Shown here piece by piece: positions 17,342 through 26,987 of a stretch of DNA of 64,000 nucleotides. A program made the position numbers and the translations under genes. The notes beneath the pieces were generated by a model that made no database searches, was not told the origin of the DNA, and saw nothing but the letters and a program-made list of their open reading frames with translations. Position 1 is the stretch's first letter, and each line of letters begins with the position of its first letter. Source of the stretch: Achromobacter agilis (lineage in GTDB: Bacteria > Pseudomonadota > Gammaproteobacteria > Burkholderiales > Burkholderiaceae_B); NCBI RefSeq assembly GCF_900496965.1, contig NZ_UFQB01000001.1:248001-312000 (forward strand). Reading direction: 5' to 3'.

Positions 17342-18460
17342 ATGAACACCCCGCGCAGTTTGGACAAAATGGTTCCCGTCACCATCCTCACCGGCTTTCT
17401 CGGTGCGGGCAAGACCACCCTGCTCAAACGCATCCTGACCGAATACCATGGCCGCCGCGTCGCGGTCATCGAAAACGAATTCGGACCGGAAAGCATCGAC
17501 AACGACCTGCTGGTCCAGGACAGCAACGAAGAGATCATCGAGCTGTCCAACGGCTGCGTCTGCTGCACGGTGCGCGGCGACCTGATGCGCACGCTGTCCG
17601 AGCTGCGCGTCAAGCGCGAAGCCGGCGAACTGAATTTTGAACGCGTCATCCTCGAAACGACCGGCATGGCCAATCCCGGCCCCGTCTGCCAGACGTTCTT
17701 CATGGATGACGACATCGCCGAGTACTACCGCCTGGACGCGGTGGTTACCGTGGTCGATGCCAAGCACGGCATGTCCACCCTCGACGAGCAACCCGAAGCC
17801 CAGAAGCAGGTCGGTTTCGCCGACCGCATCCTGATCTCGAAGAAAGACCTGGTCAACGAAGTCGACTACGAAGCGCTGCGACACCGCCTGGTTCACATGA
17901 ACCCGCGCGCGCCGATCACCGCCGTCAACTTCGGCGACGTCGACCTGAAGTCCATCATCGACATCAGCGGCTTCAACCTGAATTCCATTCTGGACATCGA
18001 CCCGGAGTTCCTGGCCGATGAGCACCCCGACGCCGCCCACTCCCATGGGCACGATCACGACCACGGCCACGATCATGGCCACGATCACGATCATGACCAC
18101 GAAGGCGACTGCGGGGCGCACTGCAATCATGCCCACCATCATCACCATCACCAGCACGACGACGAAATCGGCGCGTTCGTGTTCCGTTCCAACAAGCCGT
18201 TCGATCCCGCTCGGCTCGAGGAATTCCTGGGTGGCGTCGTGCAGGTCTATGGTCCCGACCTGATGCGCTACAAGGGCATCCTGTACATGAAGGGCATCAA
18301 CCGCCGCATGTTGTTCCAGGGTGTGCACATGATGATGGGCGCCGAACCCGGCAAGCCGTGGACCGCGGCCGAAAAACCGTCCACCAAGATGGTATTCATC
18401 GGACGTAAGCTGCCCCAGGAGATTTTTACCCGGGGCTTGGAGCAGTGCCTGGCGGGGTAA
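17342..18460 (+). CDS. COG0523 (CobW/ZNG-like) GTPase, putative zinc metallochaperone
   Basis: A 372-residue G3E-family GTPase. The P-loop is GFLGAGKTT (18-26), the metal-binding GCVCC motif is at 71-75, the guanine-specificity SKKD is near 166-169, and the CobW C-terminal domain covers about 275-370. A very His-rich stretch fills residues 233-272. Family members deliver zinc or cobalt to client enzymes. The nearby zur-znu genes and the His-rich insert favour zinc over cobalamin synthesis; no cobalamin biosynthesis operon is adjacent. dksA follows 126 bases downstream. Confidence 0.88.
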   Translation: MNTPRSLDKMVPVTILTGFLGAGKTTLLKRILTEYHGRRVAVIENEFGPESIDNDLLVQDSNEEIIELSNGCVCCTVRGDLMRTLSELRVKREAGELNFERVILETTGMANPGPVCQTFFMDDDIAEYYRLDAVVTVVDAKHGMSTLDEQPEAQKQVGFADRILISKKDLVNEVDYEALRHRLVHMNPRAPITAVNFGDVDLKSIIDISGFNLNSILDIDPEFLADEHPDAAHSHGHDHDHGHDHGHDHDHDHEGDCGAHCNHAHHHHHHQHDDEIGAFVFRSNKPFDPARLEEFLGGVVQVYGPDLMRYKGILYMKGINRRMLFQGVHMMMGAEPGKPWTAAEKPSTKMVFIGRKLPQEIFTRGLEQCLAG

Positions 18461-18586
18461 TCCCCCTTCCTGACGTGACGCGATGCGACGAAGGCAGTAC
18501 TGTGAGGTACGAATAGCGTAGGCAACAAGTAACACGGACCGGGAATGGACGCCCGCGCCAGGATCGATTCATAGTGGAGTGTTTTC

Positions 18587-19051
18587 ATGGCTACCAAGGC
18601 AGCAACCAAGAAACCAAGCAAGTCGACGAGCGATACGGCGATTGATCTGCCCAGCGAAAAAGAATTGCTGGCCATGCCCGAGTCCGACTATATGAACGAA
18701 CGCCAGCTGGCTTTCTTCAAGGAACGGCTCAAACAACTCGAACAGGACATCCTGGCCAACGCCGGCGAAACCACCGAGCACCTGCGTGAAACGCAATTCG
18801 TGCCCGATCCCGCCGACCGCGCCACGATCGAGGAAGAACACGCGCTCGAGCTGCGCACGCGCGACCGCGAACGCAAGCTGCTGAAGAAGGTGCAACAGTC
18901 CATCGCCCGCATCGACAGCGGCGAATACGGCTGGTGCGAAGAAACGGGCGAACCCATCGGCATTCCGCGCCTGCTGGCCCGCCCCACGGCCACCCTGTCG
19001 CTCGAAGCGCAGGAACGCCGCGAAATGCGCCAGAAGCTCTACGGCGACTAA
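18587..19051 (+). CDS. dksA: RNA polymerase-binding transcription factor DksA, zinc-ligand-poor form
   Basis: A 154-residue protein that binds RNA polymerase through its secondary channel and works with ppGpp. A coiled coil spans about residues 35-110 with the acidic tip DPADRA at 74-79. The C-terminal finger reads GWCEETGEPIG...RPTATLSLEAQERRE. Only the first of the four usual zinc cysteines (C117) remains; the other positions are T120, S138 and A141. It therefore belongs to the low-cysteine DksA type, which should fold without zinc. Its position before hslVU and the fitting length support DksA. Confidence 0.93.
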   Translation: MATKAATKKPSKSTSDTAIDLPSEKELLAMPESDYMNERQLAFFKERLKQLEQDILANAGETTEHLRETQFVPDPADRATIEEEHALELRTRDRERKLLKKVQQSIARIDSGEYGWCEETGEPIGIPRLLARPTATLSLEAQERREMRQKLYGD

Positions 19052-19079
19052 TCCGTCCCGTATTCGCTCCCGGCCCTGA

Positions 19080-19116
19080 AAGGCTATGCTGGTTACCGGC
19101 ATGGCCTTTTTTATTG
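19080..19116 (+). terminator. Rho-independent terminator after dksA
   Basis: The stem AGGCTATGC/GCATGGCCT, with one mismatched or wobble position and the loop TGGTTACCG, is followed by six T. It lies 29 bases past the dksA stop and should end the dksA transcript before hslV. Confidence 0.75.
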
Positions 19117-19125
19117 GATGAGCCC

Positions 19126-19189
19126 AGTGTCTGACACCCGGGAGGCATCCGGGCAGGCCCTAGGACATCCCGTACGGGTGTCAGACACT
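19126..19189. repeat. Extragenic inverted repeat built on GTGTCTGACAC
   Basis: A perfect 15-base inverted repeat has arms AGTGTCTGACACCCG (19126-19140) and CGGGTGTCAGACACT (19175-19189) around a 34-base spacer. The same core recurs between 32069 and 32180. It lies between the dksA terminator and hslV. Function is unknown. Confidence 0.7.
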
Positions 19190-19259
19190 GAGCCCCTCCC
19201 CGCATTCCCTTGATTTCCCCGGAAGCGCCCCCAGCTATTCCCTTCAAAGGAAGGAACGC

Positions 19260-19799
19260 ATGGAACAATTTCACGCCACCACCATCGTGTGCGTGCGCCG
19301 CGGTAACCGCGTCGCACTGGGCGGCGATGGCCAGGTCACTCTGGGCAACATCGTCGTCAAGGGTACGGCCCGCAAGATCCGCCGCCTGTACCACGACAAG
19401 ATCCTGGCCGGTTTCGCCGGCGCCACCGCCGACGCATTCACCCTGCAGGAGCGCTTCGAAGCCAAGCTCGACAAGCACCAGGGCAACCTGATGCGCGCCG
19501 CGGTCGAACTGACCCGCGACTGGCGCACCGACCGCGTCCTGCGCCGCCTGGAAGCCATGCTGATCGTGGCCGACACCGAGCATACGCTGGTGCTGACCGG
19601 CAACGGCGACGTGCTGGAGCCCGAACACGGCCTGGCCGCCATCGGATCCGGCGGCGCCTACGCCCAATCGGCGGCGCTGGCCCTGCTGCGCAACACCGAG
19701 CTGCCGCCCGAGGCCATCGTCAAGCAATCGCTGGAAATCGCTGGCGACCTCTGCATCTACACCAACCAGAACCACGTCGTCGAAACGCTGGGCGAGTGA
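19260..19799 (+). CDS. hslV: ATP-dependent protease HslVU, peptidase subunit
   Basis: A 179-residue proteasome-like peptidase. The catalytic threonine is Thr7 in [14 protein letters not shown], exposed after a short propeptide is removed, and the GGDGQVTLG and [12 protein letters not shown] motifs follow. Twelve subunits form the core capped by HslU. A good AAGGAAGGA site precedes the ATG. hslU lies 70 bases downstream. Confidence 0.97.
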   Translation: MEQFHATTIVCVRRGNRVALGGDGQVTLGNIVVKGTARKIRRLYHDKILAGFAGATADAFTLQERFEAKLDKHQGNLMRAAVELTRDWRTDRVLRRLEAMLIVADTEHTLVLTGNGDVLEPEHGLAAIGSGGAYAQSAALALLRNTELPPEAIVKQSLEIAGDLCIYTNQNHVVETLGE

Positions 19800-19869
19800 C
19801 ATCCGCGTTGCGGCGCCCACGGCGCCGCGCCGTCACCCCAGCCCGCCCTAGCTTCAAGGATCCGCCCTC

Positions 19870-21204
19870 ATGTCCGCATCCAACATGACGCCCGGAGAAA
19901 TCGTCTCCGAACTCGACAAGTACATCGTCGGCCAGAACCGCGCCAAGCGCGCCGTGGCCGTGGCGCTGCGCAACCGCTGGCGCCGCCAGCAGGTCGCCGA
20001 ACCTCTGCGCCATGAAATTCACCCCAAGAACATCCTGATGATCGGCCCCACCGGCGTGGGCAAGACCGAAATCGCGCGCCGCCTGGCCAAGTTGGCCAAC
20101 GCGCCCTTCATCAAGATCGAGGCCACCAAGTTCACGGAAGTGGGCTACGTCGGCCGCGATGTCGACACCATCATCCGCGACCTGACCGAATACTCGATCA
20201 AGCAGACCCGCGAGCTGGAAATGCGCCGTGTGCGCACCCAGGCGGAAGACGCCGCCGAGGACCGCATCCTGGACGCGCTCGTCCCGCCGGCGCGCGGCGC
20301 CTCGGGCGAGCCGGAACGCGGCGAGGACAACAGCGCCCGCCAGACCTTCCGCAAACGCCTGCGCGAAGGCAAGATCGACGATCTCGAAATCGAGATCGAA
20401 GTGGCCCAGGCCGTCCCGCAGATGGACGTCATGACGCCCCCGGGCATGGAAGAAATGGCCGAGCAGCTGCGCGGCATGTTCGCCGGCATGGCCCGCGACA
20501 AGAAAAAGCCCAAGAAGATGAAGGTGCGCGAAGCCTTCAAGCTGATCGTCGACGAGGAAGCCGCCAAGCGCGTCAACGAAGAAGACCTGCGCACCGTGGC
20601 GATCACCAACGTCGAGCAGAACGGCATCGTGTTCCTGGACGAAATCGACAAGATCGCGGCCCGCCAGGAAACCGGCGGCGCCGATGTGTCGCGCCAGGGC
20701 GTGCAGCGCGATCTGCTGCCGCTGGTCGAAGGCACCACGGTCAACACGCGCTACGGCATGGTCCGCACCGACCACATCCTGTTCATCGCGTCCGGCGCAT
20801 TCCATCTGTCGCGCCCGTCCGACCTGATCCCTGAGCTGCAAGGCCGCTTCCCGATCCGCGTCGAACTCGAATCGCTGACCGCCGAGGACTTCGTGCGCAT
20901 TCTGTCCGATACGGATGCGTCGCTGACCAAGCAGTACAAGGCCCTCATGGCCACCGAAGACCTTGACCTGGAATTCACGGACGAAGGCGTGCGCCGCCTG
21001 GCGGAACTGGCTTTCAACGTCAACGAAACCACCGAGAACATCGGCGCGCGCCGCCTGTATACGGTGATGGAAAAGCTGCTGGAGGAATTGTCGTTCGATG
21101 CCACGTCCAGCCAGGACAAGCATGTGAAGATCGACGCCGCCTACGTCAACGAGCAGCTGTCGGAGGCCGCCAGCAGCCAGGATCTGGCGCGCTACGTGCT
21201 GTAA
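19870..21204 (+). CDS. hslU: ATP-dependent protease HslVU, ATPase subunit
   Basis: A 444-residue AAA+ unfoldase. Walker A is GPTGVGKTE (59-67), Walker B is [10 protein letters not shown], an I domain lies in between with charged segments, and the sensor region [17 protein letters not shown] is near the C-terminus. It unfolds and feeds substrates to HslV. The gene is followed by a strong terminator. Confidence 0.97.
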   Translation: MSASNMTPGEIVSELDKYIVGQNRAKRAVAVALRNRWRRQQVAEPLRHEIHPKNILMIGPTGVGKTEIARRLAKLANAPFIKIEATKFTEVGYVGRDVDTIIRDLTEYSIKQTRELEMRRVRTQAEDAAEDRILDALVPPARGASGEPERGEDNSARQTFRKRLREGKIDDLEIEIEVAQAVPQMDVMTPPGMEEMAEQLRGMFAGMARDKKKPKKMKVREAFKLIVDEEAAKRVNEEDLRTVAITNVEQNGIVFLDEIDKIAARQETGGADVSRQGVQRDLLPLVEGTTVNTRYGMVRTDHILFIASGAFHLSRPSDLIPELQGRFPIRVELESLTAEDFVRILSDTDASLTKQYKALMATEDLDLEFTDEGVRRLAELAFNVNETTENIGARRLYTVMEKLLEELSFDATSSQDKHVKIDAAYVNEQLSEAASSQDLARYVL

Positions 21205-21235
21205 GCAATACCGGACGGCGTGCCGTCCGGCCAGG

Positions 21236-21272
21236 CGCCGTTTGCCGCTCCATCGCGGCAAACGGCGTTTTT
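21236..21272 (+). terminator. Rho-independent terminator after hslU
   Basis: A perfect 13-base stem CGCCGTTTGCCGC/GCGGCAAACGGCG with a six-base loop ends in TTTTT. It separates hslU from the convergent CusF-like gene. Confidence 0.9.
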
Positions 21273-21303
21273 CGTTGCTGAAGGGCGCTTGCCAGGCCTC
21301 GGC

Positions 21304-21609
21304 CTAGTTCGCGATTGCCGTCACGGTGTACTTGCCGTCCTTGCGCACGGCGGTAAAGCGCACCTTGTCGCCCGCCTTGATCTTGGCCAGCAGGGCCGGA
21401 TCGGCCTCATAGACCAGCGTCATGGCGGGAAGGTCCAGCTGCTTGATAGCGTCGTGCTTGATGGTGACCTTGCCCGCGGCCGGGTCCACCCGCCGCACTT
21501 CGCCGCTGGCCTCGGCCTGCTGCGCGAACGCCAGCGGCGCGGCCACCGCCACGACGGCCGCGGCGGCGGCTACGGCCATGGGGGTTGCGTATTTGCGGTC
21601 AAAAACCAT
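21304..21609 (-). CDS. CusF-like small periplasmic copper-binding protein
   Basis: A 101-residue secreted protein. The signal peptide (about residues 1-28, ending PLAFAQ) is followed by a small beta-barrel domain with the segment KVTIKHDAIKQLDLPAMTLVYEAD. This aligns with the CusF copper site: the histidine and first methionine (PAM) are present, but the usual tryptophan and second methionine are replaced by Leu. Metal binding may thus be weakened or altered. The start at 21609 is fixed by a GGAGGA ribosome site. No cusCBA genes are nearby. Confidence 0.8.
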   Translation of the reverse strand: MVFDRKYATPMAVAAAAAVVAVAAPLAFAQQAEASGEVRRVDPAAGKVTIKHDAIKQLDLPAMTLVYEADPALLAKIKAGDKVRFTAVRKDGKYTVTAIAN

Positions 21610-21818
21610 GCAGATATCCTCCGATTGCAGCGAAAGCGCGCAGCGGCGTACCGGGCCGCCCCCGCTTTCCATAGTGCTAGGATACCCCCCTTGTGCAACA
21701 GTCACCCGCCGGGAACGCAACAATCCTGACCATTGATTGCGGTCCGCGCGACCAAAGCCGGCGCTTTCCATGGCCGGACACAAAACCCACACCATTCGTC
21801 ACTCTTTCAGGAATTCCC

Positions 21819-22373
21819 ATGGCCAACCGCTTATCTGTCATTGCCACCCGCACGGGAGACGACGGCACCACCGGCCTGGGGGACGGATCCCGCGCACCCA
21901 AGGACGCGCCCCGTATCGCCGCGCTGGGCGACGTGGACGAACTGAACAGCGTGATCGGCGTGCTGCTGACCGAAGCCCTGCCCGACGACGTCTCCGCCGA
22001 CCTGTCCGCCATCCAGCACGACCTGTTCGACATGGGCGCGGAGCTCTGCATTCCCGGCCACGTTGCCCTGACGGACGAACAGGTCGCCCGCCTGGACGCG
22101 CGCCTGGCGCACTACAACGCCACGCTGCCCCCCCTGCGCGAATTCATCCTGCCCGGCGGCTCCCGCGGCGCGGCGCAGGCGCACGTGGCCCGCACCGTCT
22201 GCCGCCGCGCGGAGCGCGCGGTGGTGGCGCTGGCGCGCGCCGACACGGTGAACCCGCCCATCAGGCAGTACCTGAACCGGCTGTCCGACCTGATGTTCGT
22301 GCTGGCACGTTGTATAAACCAGCATGCGGGACAGAAAGACACGTACTGGGCAGGCGCCCAGGCGCGTCGCTAG
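21819..22373 (+). CDS. Cob(I)alamin adenosyltransferase, PduO type
   Basis: A 184-residue ATP:corrinoid adenosyltransferase that makes adenosylcobalamin. The N-terminal ATP-binding TRTGDDGTTGLGDGSR, the GDVDELNSVIG segment and the C-terminal RAERAVVALARAD...YLNRLSDLMFVLAR are family signatures. The ATG at 21819 has an AGGA site. The gene stands alone between the CusF-like gene and rfbB, 49 bases before the latter. Confidence 0.93.
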   Translation: MANRLSVIATRTGDDGTTGLGDGSRAPKDAPRIAALGDVDELNSVIGVLLTEALPDDVSADLSAIQHDLFDMGAELCIPGHVALTDEQVARLDARLAHYNATLPPLREFILPGGSRGAAQAHVARTVCRRAERAVVALARADTVNPPIRQYLNRLSDLMFVLARCINQHAGQKDTYWAGAQARR

Positions 22374-22422
22374 CCCGCGCCGAGAACACATCTGGGCCCC
22401 AGGCCCAGAGGGCTTTACCAAC

Positions 22423-23484
22423 ATGAGCATAGTCGTCACCGGCGGAGCCGGCTTCATCGGCTCCAATTTCGTATTGGATTGGCTTGTCCAGAGCGACGAG
22501 CCCGTCGTGACGCTGGACAAGCTCACGTACGCCGGCAACCCCGACAATCTGGCGTCCCTGAGGGGCGACGCGCGCCACACCCTGGTCCAGGGCGACATCG
22601 GCGATCCAGAAACGGTCTCGCGGCTGCTGGCCGCGCATGCGCCCCGGGCGGTGATCAACTTCGCCGCGGAAACCCACGTGGACCGCTCCATCGCCGATCC
22701 GGACGCCTTCGTCCAGGCCAATATCGTCGGGACCTCGCGCCTGCTGACGGCCGTCCGCGACTACTGGGCCCGTCTGGCTCCGGCCGCCAAGGCCGGCTTC
22801 CGGTTCGTGCACGTCTCCACCGACGAAGTATATGGCTCGCTGGAAGCGGGAGCCCCGGCCTTCACCGAAACGACGCGCTACGCCCCGAACAGCCCGTATT
22901 CCGCGAGCAAGGCGGCAAGCGACCACCTGGTGCGGGCCTTCCACACCACCTACGGCCTGCCGGTGCTGACCTCGAACTGCGCGAACAATTACGGCCCCTA
23001 CCAGTTCCCGGAGAAACTCATCCCGCTGGTCATCCACAACGCGCTGGCCGGCAAGCCACTGCCGCTCTACGGCGACGGCTTGCAGGTACGCGACTGGCTT
23101 TACGTGGCCGACCACTGCGATGCGATCCGCAAGATACTCGAGGCGGGCGAGCCGGGCGACACCTTCAACGTGGGCGGATGGAACGAGAAGACCAATCTCG
23201 ACGTCGTGCGGCAGCTGTGCGCGCTGCTCGACGAGCTCAGCCCCCGGCCCGACGGCCGCCCCTACGCGGACCAGATCGTCCACGTCCCCGACCGTCCCGG
23301 GCACGACCGCCGCTACGCGGTCGATGCCAGCCGCCTGCAGCGCGCGATGGGCTGGATGCCCGCCGAAACCTTCGAGACCGGCCTTCGAAAAACGGTACTC
23401 TGGTACCTGGACCACCCGCGCTGGGTGGCGAACGTCACCAGTGGCGCCTATCGCGACTGGGCAAAAGAACAGTACGAGACTTAG
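22423..23484 (+). CDS. rfbB: dTDP-glucose 4,6-dehydratase
   Basis: Second enzyme of dTDP-L-rhamnose synthesis. The 353-residue extended SDR protein has the NAD motif TGGAGFIGSNFV, the STDEVYG active-site strand and the YSASKAASDHL catalytic Tyr-Lys pair. The start at 22423 directly precedes the Rossmann fold. It begins a tightly spaced rfbBDAC operon. The hairpin CTGGGC/GCCCAG at 22392-22408 lies in its leader. Confidence 0.97.
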   Translation: MSIVVTGGAGFIGSNFVLDWLVQSDEPVVTLDKLTYAGNPDNLASLRGDARHTLVQGDIGDPETVSRLLAAHAPRAVINFAAETHVDRSIADPDAFVQANIVGTSRLLTAVRDYWARLAPAAKAGFRFVHVSTDEVYGSLEAGAPAFTETTRYAPNSPYSASKAASDHLVRAFHTTYGLPVLTSNCANNYGPYQFPEKLIPLVIHNALAGKPLPLYGDGLQVRDWLYVADHCDAIRKILEAGEPGDTFNVGGWNEKTNLDVVRQLCALLDELSPRPDGRPYADQIVHVPDRPGHDRRYAVDASRLQRAMGWMPAETFETGLRKTVLWYLDHPRWVANVTSGAYRDWAKEQYET

Positions 23485-23494
23485 CAAGGGCCGC

Positions 23495-24406
23495 GTGAAA
23501 ATCCTACTGCTGGGCAAGAACGGCCAGGTGGGCCGCGAGTTGTGCCGCGCACTGGCCCCGCTGGGGGAGCTGGTGGCGCCGGGCCGCGACACGGCCGATC
23601 TGCGCGACCAGGAAGGCCTGCGCGCCACCCTGTCTGCCTGCCGGCCCGATGCGATCGTCAACGCCGCGGCCTACACCGCGGTGGACCTGGCCGAATCCGA
23701 GCAGTCGGAGGCGTCCGAGGTAAACGCTTTGGCGGTCTCCACCCTCGCCCGCCATGCCCGGGCCACGGATGCCTTGCTCGTCCATTATTCGACCGACTAT
23801 GTCTTCGACGGCACGGCGCGGCAGCCCTACGCGGAATCCGACGCCCCCAACCCCTGCAACGTCTACGGCGCCACCAAGCTCGCGGGCGAGCAGGCGATCC
23901 GGGACGCCGGCTGCGGCGCCCTGGTGTTCCGGACCAGCTGGGTCTATTCGTCGCACGGCAGGAACTTCCTGAAAACCATCCTGCGCCTTGGGCAGGCCCG
24001 GGAAAGCCTGGACGTCGTGTCCGACCAGCATGGCGCACCGACGTCGGCGGGCCTCATCGCCGACACGACGGCGCTGGCGATCCAGCGGCGTTTCGAGGGA
24101 CGGCTGCCCACGGGGACCTATCACCTGGCCGCCGCCGGCTCGACCAGCTGGCACGGATTCGCGCAATATATCGTGGCGGGCGCGGCAGCCCGCGGGATGG
24201 CACTGGCGCTCGCCCCGGAGCGCATCCGGGCGATCTTGGCCAGCAGCTATCCGGCAGCCGCGCGGCGGCCCGGCAACTCCAGGCTGGACACGGCCCTGCT
24301 ATCGCGCGCGCTGGACTTGCAATTCCCCGCCTGGACGGCGCATGTCGACCAGGTCCTGGACCGGCTCATCGAACTCGGAGATTCCGCATGGCGCGCAAAG
24401 GCATAG
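23495..24406 (+). CDS. rfbD: dTDP-4-dehydrorhamnose reductase
   Basis: Last step of dTDP-L-rhamnose synthesis, using NAD(P)H. The 303-residue protein has [17 protein letters not shown] at the N-terminus, [10 protein letters not shown], and [10 protein letters not shown] with the catalytic Tyr and Lys. The GTG start at 23495 is preceded by AAGGG and by the rfbB stop ten bases earlier. The 3' end overlaps rfbA by 19 bases. Confidence 0.95.
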   Translation: MKILLLGKNGQVGRELCRALAPLGELVAPGRDTADLRDQEGLRATLSACRPDAIVNAAAYTAVDLAESEQSEASEVNALAVSTLARHARATDALLVHYSTDYVFDGTARQPYAESDAPNPCNVYGATKLAGEQAIRDAGCGALVFRTSWVYSSHGRNFLKTILRLGQARESLDVVSDQHGAPTSAGLIADTTALAIQRRFEGRLPTGTYHLAAAGSTSWHGFAQYIVAGAAARGMALALAPERIRAILASSYPAAARRPGNSRLDTALLSRALDLQFPAWTAHVDQVLDRLIELGDSAWRAKA

Positions 24407-25269
24407 TTCTGGCGGGCGGCTCGGGCGCCCGGCTGCATCCGGCAACGCTGGCCATCAGCAAGCAGCTGCTGCCCGTTTTCGACAAACCGATGATCTACTA
24501 CCCGCTCACCACGCTCATGCTGGCGGGCATCCGCGACATCCTCATTATCTCGACGCCCCAGGACACGCCCCGGTTCCAGCAATTGCTGGGGGCGGGATCG
24601 CAATGGGGCCTGAACATCGAGTACGCCGTCCAGCCATCGCCCGACGGCCTGGCGCAGGCCTTCCTCATCGGCGCGCCGTTCATCGGCCAGGACGCCTCGG
24701 CGCTCGTGCTGGGCGACAACATCTTCTACGGCCATGAACTGCCCAGGCTGCTGCAGCGCGCCAACGCGCGCACAGACGGCGCAACCGTCTTCACCTATCA
24801 CGTGCAGGACCCGGAACGCTACGGCGTGGCGGAATTCGACGCGCGCGGCAAGGTGCTGTCCATCGAGGAAAAGCCTGTGCGGCCGCGATCCGGCTACGCG
24901 GTGACGGGCCTGTACTTCTACGACAACGACGTCATCGACATTGCCCGCGGTATCCGCCCTTCCGCGCGCGGCGAACTCGAGATCACCGACGTCAACCAGC
25001 GCTATCTGGAGCAAGACCGGCTCGCGGTGGAAATCATGGGCCGCGGCTTCGCCTGGCTGGATACCGGCACCCACGAATCGCTGCTCGAGGCCGGCCAGTT
25101 CATCGCCACGCTGGAACACCGCCAGGGCCTGAAGGTGGCCTGCCCCGAGGAAATCGCTTTCCGCCAGGGCTGGATCACCGCCGAGGCGCTTGAAAAGCTG
25201 GCGGAGCCGCTGTCCAGGAGCGGCTATGGCAAGTACCTGATGCGCATCCTGGTGGACAAGGTGTTCTGA
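24388..25269 (+). CDS. rfbA: Glucose-1-phosphate thymidylyltransferase
   Basis: First step of the pathway: glucose-1-phosphate plus dTTP to dTDP-glucose. The 293-residue protein starts with [17 protein letters not shown], the nucleotide-binding loop with catalytic Arg, and has [17 protein letters not shown] and the LGDNIFYGH motif. The ATG at 24388 overlaps rfbD and has a GGAG site. Its TGA shares one base with the rfbC start. Confidence 0.96.
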   Translation: MARKGIVLAGGSGARLHPATLAISKQLLPVFDKPMIYYPLTTLMLAGIRDILIISTPQDTPRFQQLLGAGSQWGLNIEYAVQPSPDGLAQAFLIGAPFIGQDASALVLGDNIFYGHELPRLLQRANARTDGATVFTYHVQDPERYGVAEFDARGKVLSIEEKPVRPRSGYAVTGLYFYDNDVIDIARGIRPSARGELEITDVNQRYLEQDRLAVEIMGRGFAWLDTGTHESLLEAGQFIATLEHRQGLKVACPEEIAFRQGWITAEALEKLAEPLSRSGYGKYLMRILVDKVF

Positions 25270-25811
25270 TGAAAGTGATCCCGCAAGCCATTTCCGACGT
25301 GCTGGTCCTGGAACCCCGTGTCCTGGCCGACGAGCGCGGCTTCTTTTTCGAGAGTTTCAACCAGAGCGTTTTCGAGGCCTCGACCGGCCTGCGGCGCAGC
25401 TTCGTGCAGGACAACCACTCGCGCTCGGCCAGGGGCGTCCTGCGCGGCCTGCACTACCAGGTCGCGCAGGCCCAGGGCAAACTCGTGCGCGTGTGCGCGG
25501 GCGAGATCTTCGACGTAGCGGTAGACCTGCGGCGGACGTCGCCGACCTTCGGAAAATGGGTAGGCGCCATACTCAGCGCGGAAAACAAGCGCCAGCTATG
25601 GATCCCCGAGGGGTTTGCCCACGGATTCCTGGCGCTGTCCGATGCCGCCGAGGTGCTGTACAAAGCCACGGACTATTACGCCCCGCGGCACGAGCGCTGC
25701 ATTCGCTGGGACGATCCGGCGCTGGCGATCGCGTGGCCCTGCGAGCAGGCGCCGCTGCTCTCCGCGAAGGACCGCAACGGCGCGCTGCTGGCCGACGCCG
25801 AAACCTGCTGA
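25269..25811 (+). CDS. rfbC: dTDP-4-dehydrorhamnose 3,5-epimerase
   Basis: A 180-residue cupin epimerase acting third in the pathway. The catalytic His is in RGLHYQ, the cupin core FDVAVDLRRTSPTFG follows, and WIPEGFAHGFLAL is also conserved. The start overlaps the rfbA stop by one base. It converges with lipA, whose stop is only two bases away. The four rfb genes are complete, so dTDP-L-rhamnose can be made; no rhamnosyltransferase is visible beside them. Confidence 0.96.
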   Translation: MKVIPQAISDVLVLEPRVLADERGFFFESFNQSVFEASTGLRRSFVQDNHSRSARGVLRGLHYQVAQAQGKLVRVCAGEIFDVAVDLRRTSPTFGKWVGAILSAENKRQLWIPEGFAHGFLALSDAAEVLYKATDYYAPRHERCIRWDDPALAIAWPCEQAPLLSAKDRNGALLADAETC

Positions 25812-25812
25812 T

Positions 25813-26817
25813 TCAGTTCACGCCGGCCGCGTGCGCCTGCTCGTCCGCATGGTACGAGGAGCGCACCATCGCGCCCACCGCCGCGTGCGAGAAGCCCATG
25901 GCATAGGCTTCGCGCTCGAACATGGCGAAGGTGTCCGGATGCACATAACGCAGCACGGGCAGATGGTGCTCCGACGGCTGCAGGTATTGGCCGATGGTCA
26001 GCATGTCCACGTTGTGCTCGCGCATGTCGCGCATCACCTGCAGGATTTCCTCGTCGGTCTCGCCCAGGCCCAGCATCAGGCCGGACTTGGTGGGGACCTC
26101 GGGGTGCAGCTTCTTGAACTCGGCCAGCAGCTTCAGCGAGTGCAGGTAGTCCGAGCCCGGGCGCGCCTGCTTGTACAGGCGCGGCACGGTTTCCAGGTTG
26201 TGGTTCATGACGTCGGGAGGACCGGCGTTCAGGATGGTCAGCGCGCGGTCCAGGCGGCCGCGGAAGTCGGGCACCAGGACCTCGATGCGGGTCGTGGGCG
26301 AGAGTTCGCGGATGTGCGTGATGCAATCCACGAAATGGCCCGCGCCGCCGTCGCGCAGGTCGTCGCGGTCCACCGAGGTGATCACGACGTAGGACAGCTT
26401 CATCGCGGCGATGGTGCGCGCAAGGTTGACGGGCTCGTTGGTGTCCAGCGGATCGGGACGGCCGTGGCCCACGTCACAGAAGGGGCAGCGGCGCGTGCAC
26501 TTGTCGCCCATGATCATGAAGGTGGCGGTGCCCTTGCCGAAGCATTCGCCGATGTTCGGGCAGGAGGCTTCCTCGCACACCGTGTGCAGGTTGTGCTCCC
26601 GCAGGATGCGCTTGATGTCGTAGAAGCGCGAGCCGGGCGCGGCGGCCTTCACGCGGATCCATTCAGGCTTCTTCAGGCGCTCGGCCGGAACGATCTTGAT
26701 GGGAATACGCGCCGTCTTGGCCTGTGATTTCTGCTTTTGCGTCGGATCGTAGGCCGCGTCCGCGGGCGCAGCGGTGGATTCGTTCGAGGGAACAGGAGAC
26801 TCGGCGAGCGTAGACAT
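25813..26817 (-). CDS. lipA: Lipoyl synthase
   Basis: Radical-SAM enzyme that inserts two sulfurs into octanoylated lipoyl domains. The 334-residue protein has both iron-sulfur motifs: the auxiliary cluster cysteines C81, C86 and C92 ([12 protein letters not shown]) and the radical-SAM cysteines C107, C111 and C114 (CTRRCPFC). The extended N-terminus of about 40 residues is low-complexity. It is separated from lipB by a plus-strand gene and a Sel1-repeat gene, an atypical spacing. Confidence 0.97.
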   Translation of the reverse strand: MSTLAESPVPSNESTAAPADAAYDPTQKQKSQAKTARIPIKIVPAERLKKPEWIRVKAAAPGSRFYDIKRILREHNLHTVCEEASCPNIGECFGKGTATFMIMGDKCTRRCPFCDVGHGRPDPLDTNEPVNLARTIAAMKLSYVVITSVDRDDLRDGGAGHFVDCITHIRELSPTTRIEVLVPDFRGRLDRALTILNAGPPDVMNHNLETVPRLYKQARPGSDYLHSLKLLAEFKKLHPEVPTKSGLMLGLGETDEEILQVMRDMREHNVDMLTIGQYLQPSEHHLPVLRYVHPDTFAMFEREAYAMGFSHAAVGAMVRSSYHADEQAHAAGVN

Positions 26818-26987
26818 TGGACACCTTCATGACCGGCGCGCGAACGTGCCGGCTCTGGGACAAAAACGGCATTTTACCCCTCGCCGCCCGGATCCGCCCC
26901 GGACGGGGTCGGCCCCTGGCGGGCGGCGCCCTGGACGCCAGCCCGCCTGGGTTATCGTCACGCCTGACGAATCCACGAATTTTCCCC

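Noticed and set aside
19720..21261. A 513-codon minus-strand frame opposite hslU
   Set aside because: It is the antisense shadow of the highly conserved hslU gene, with no domain and an unlikely composition.
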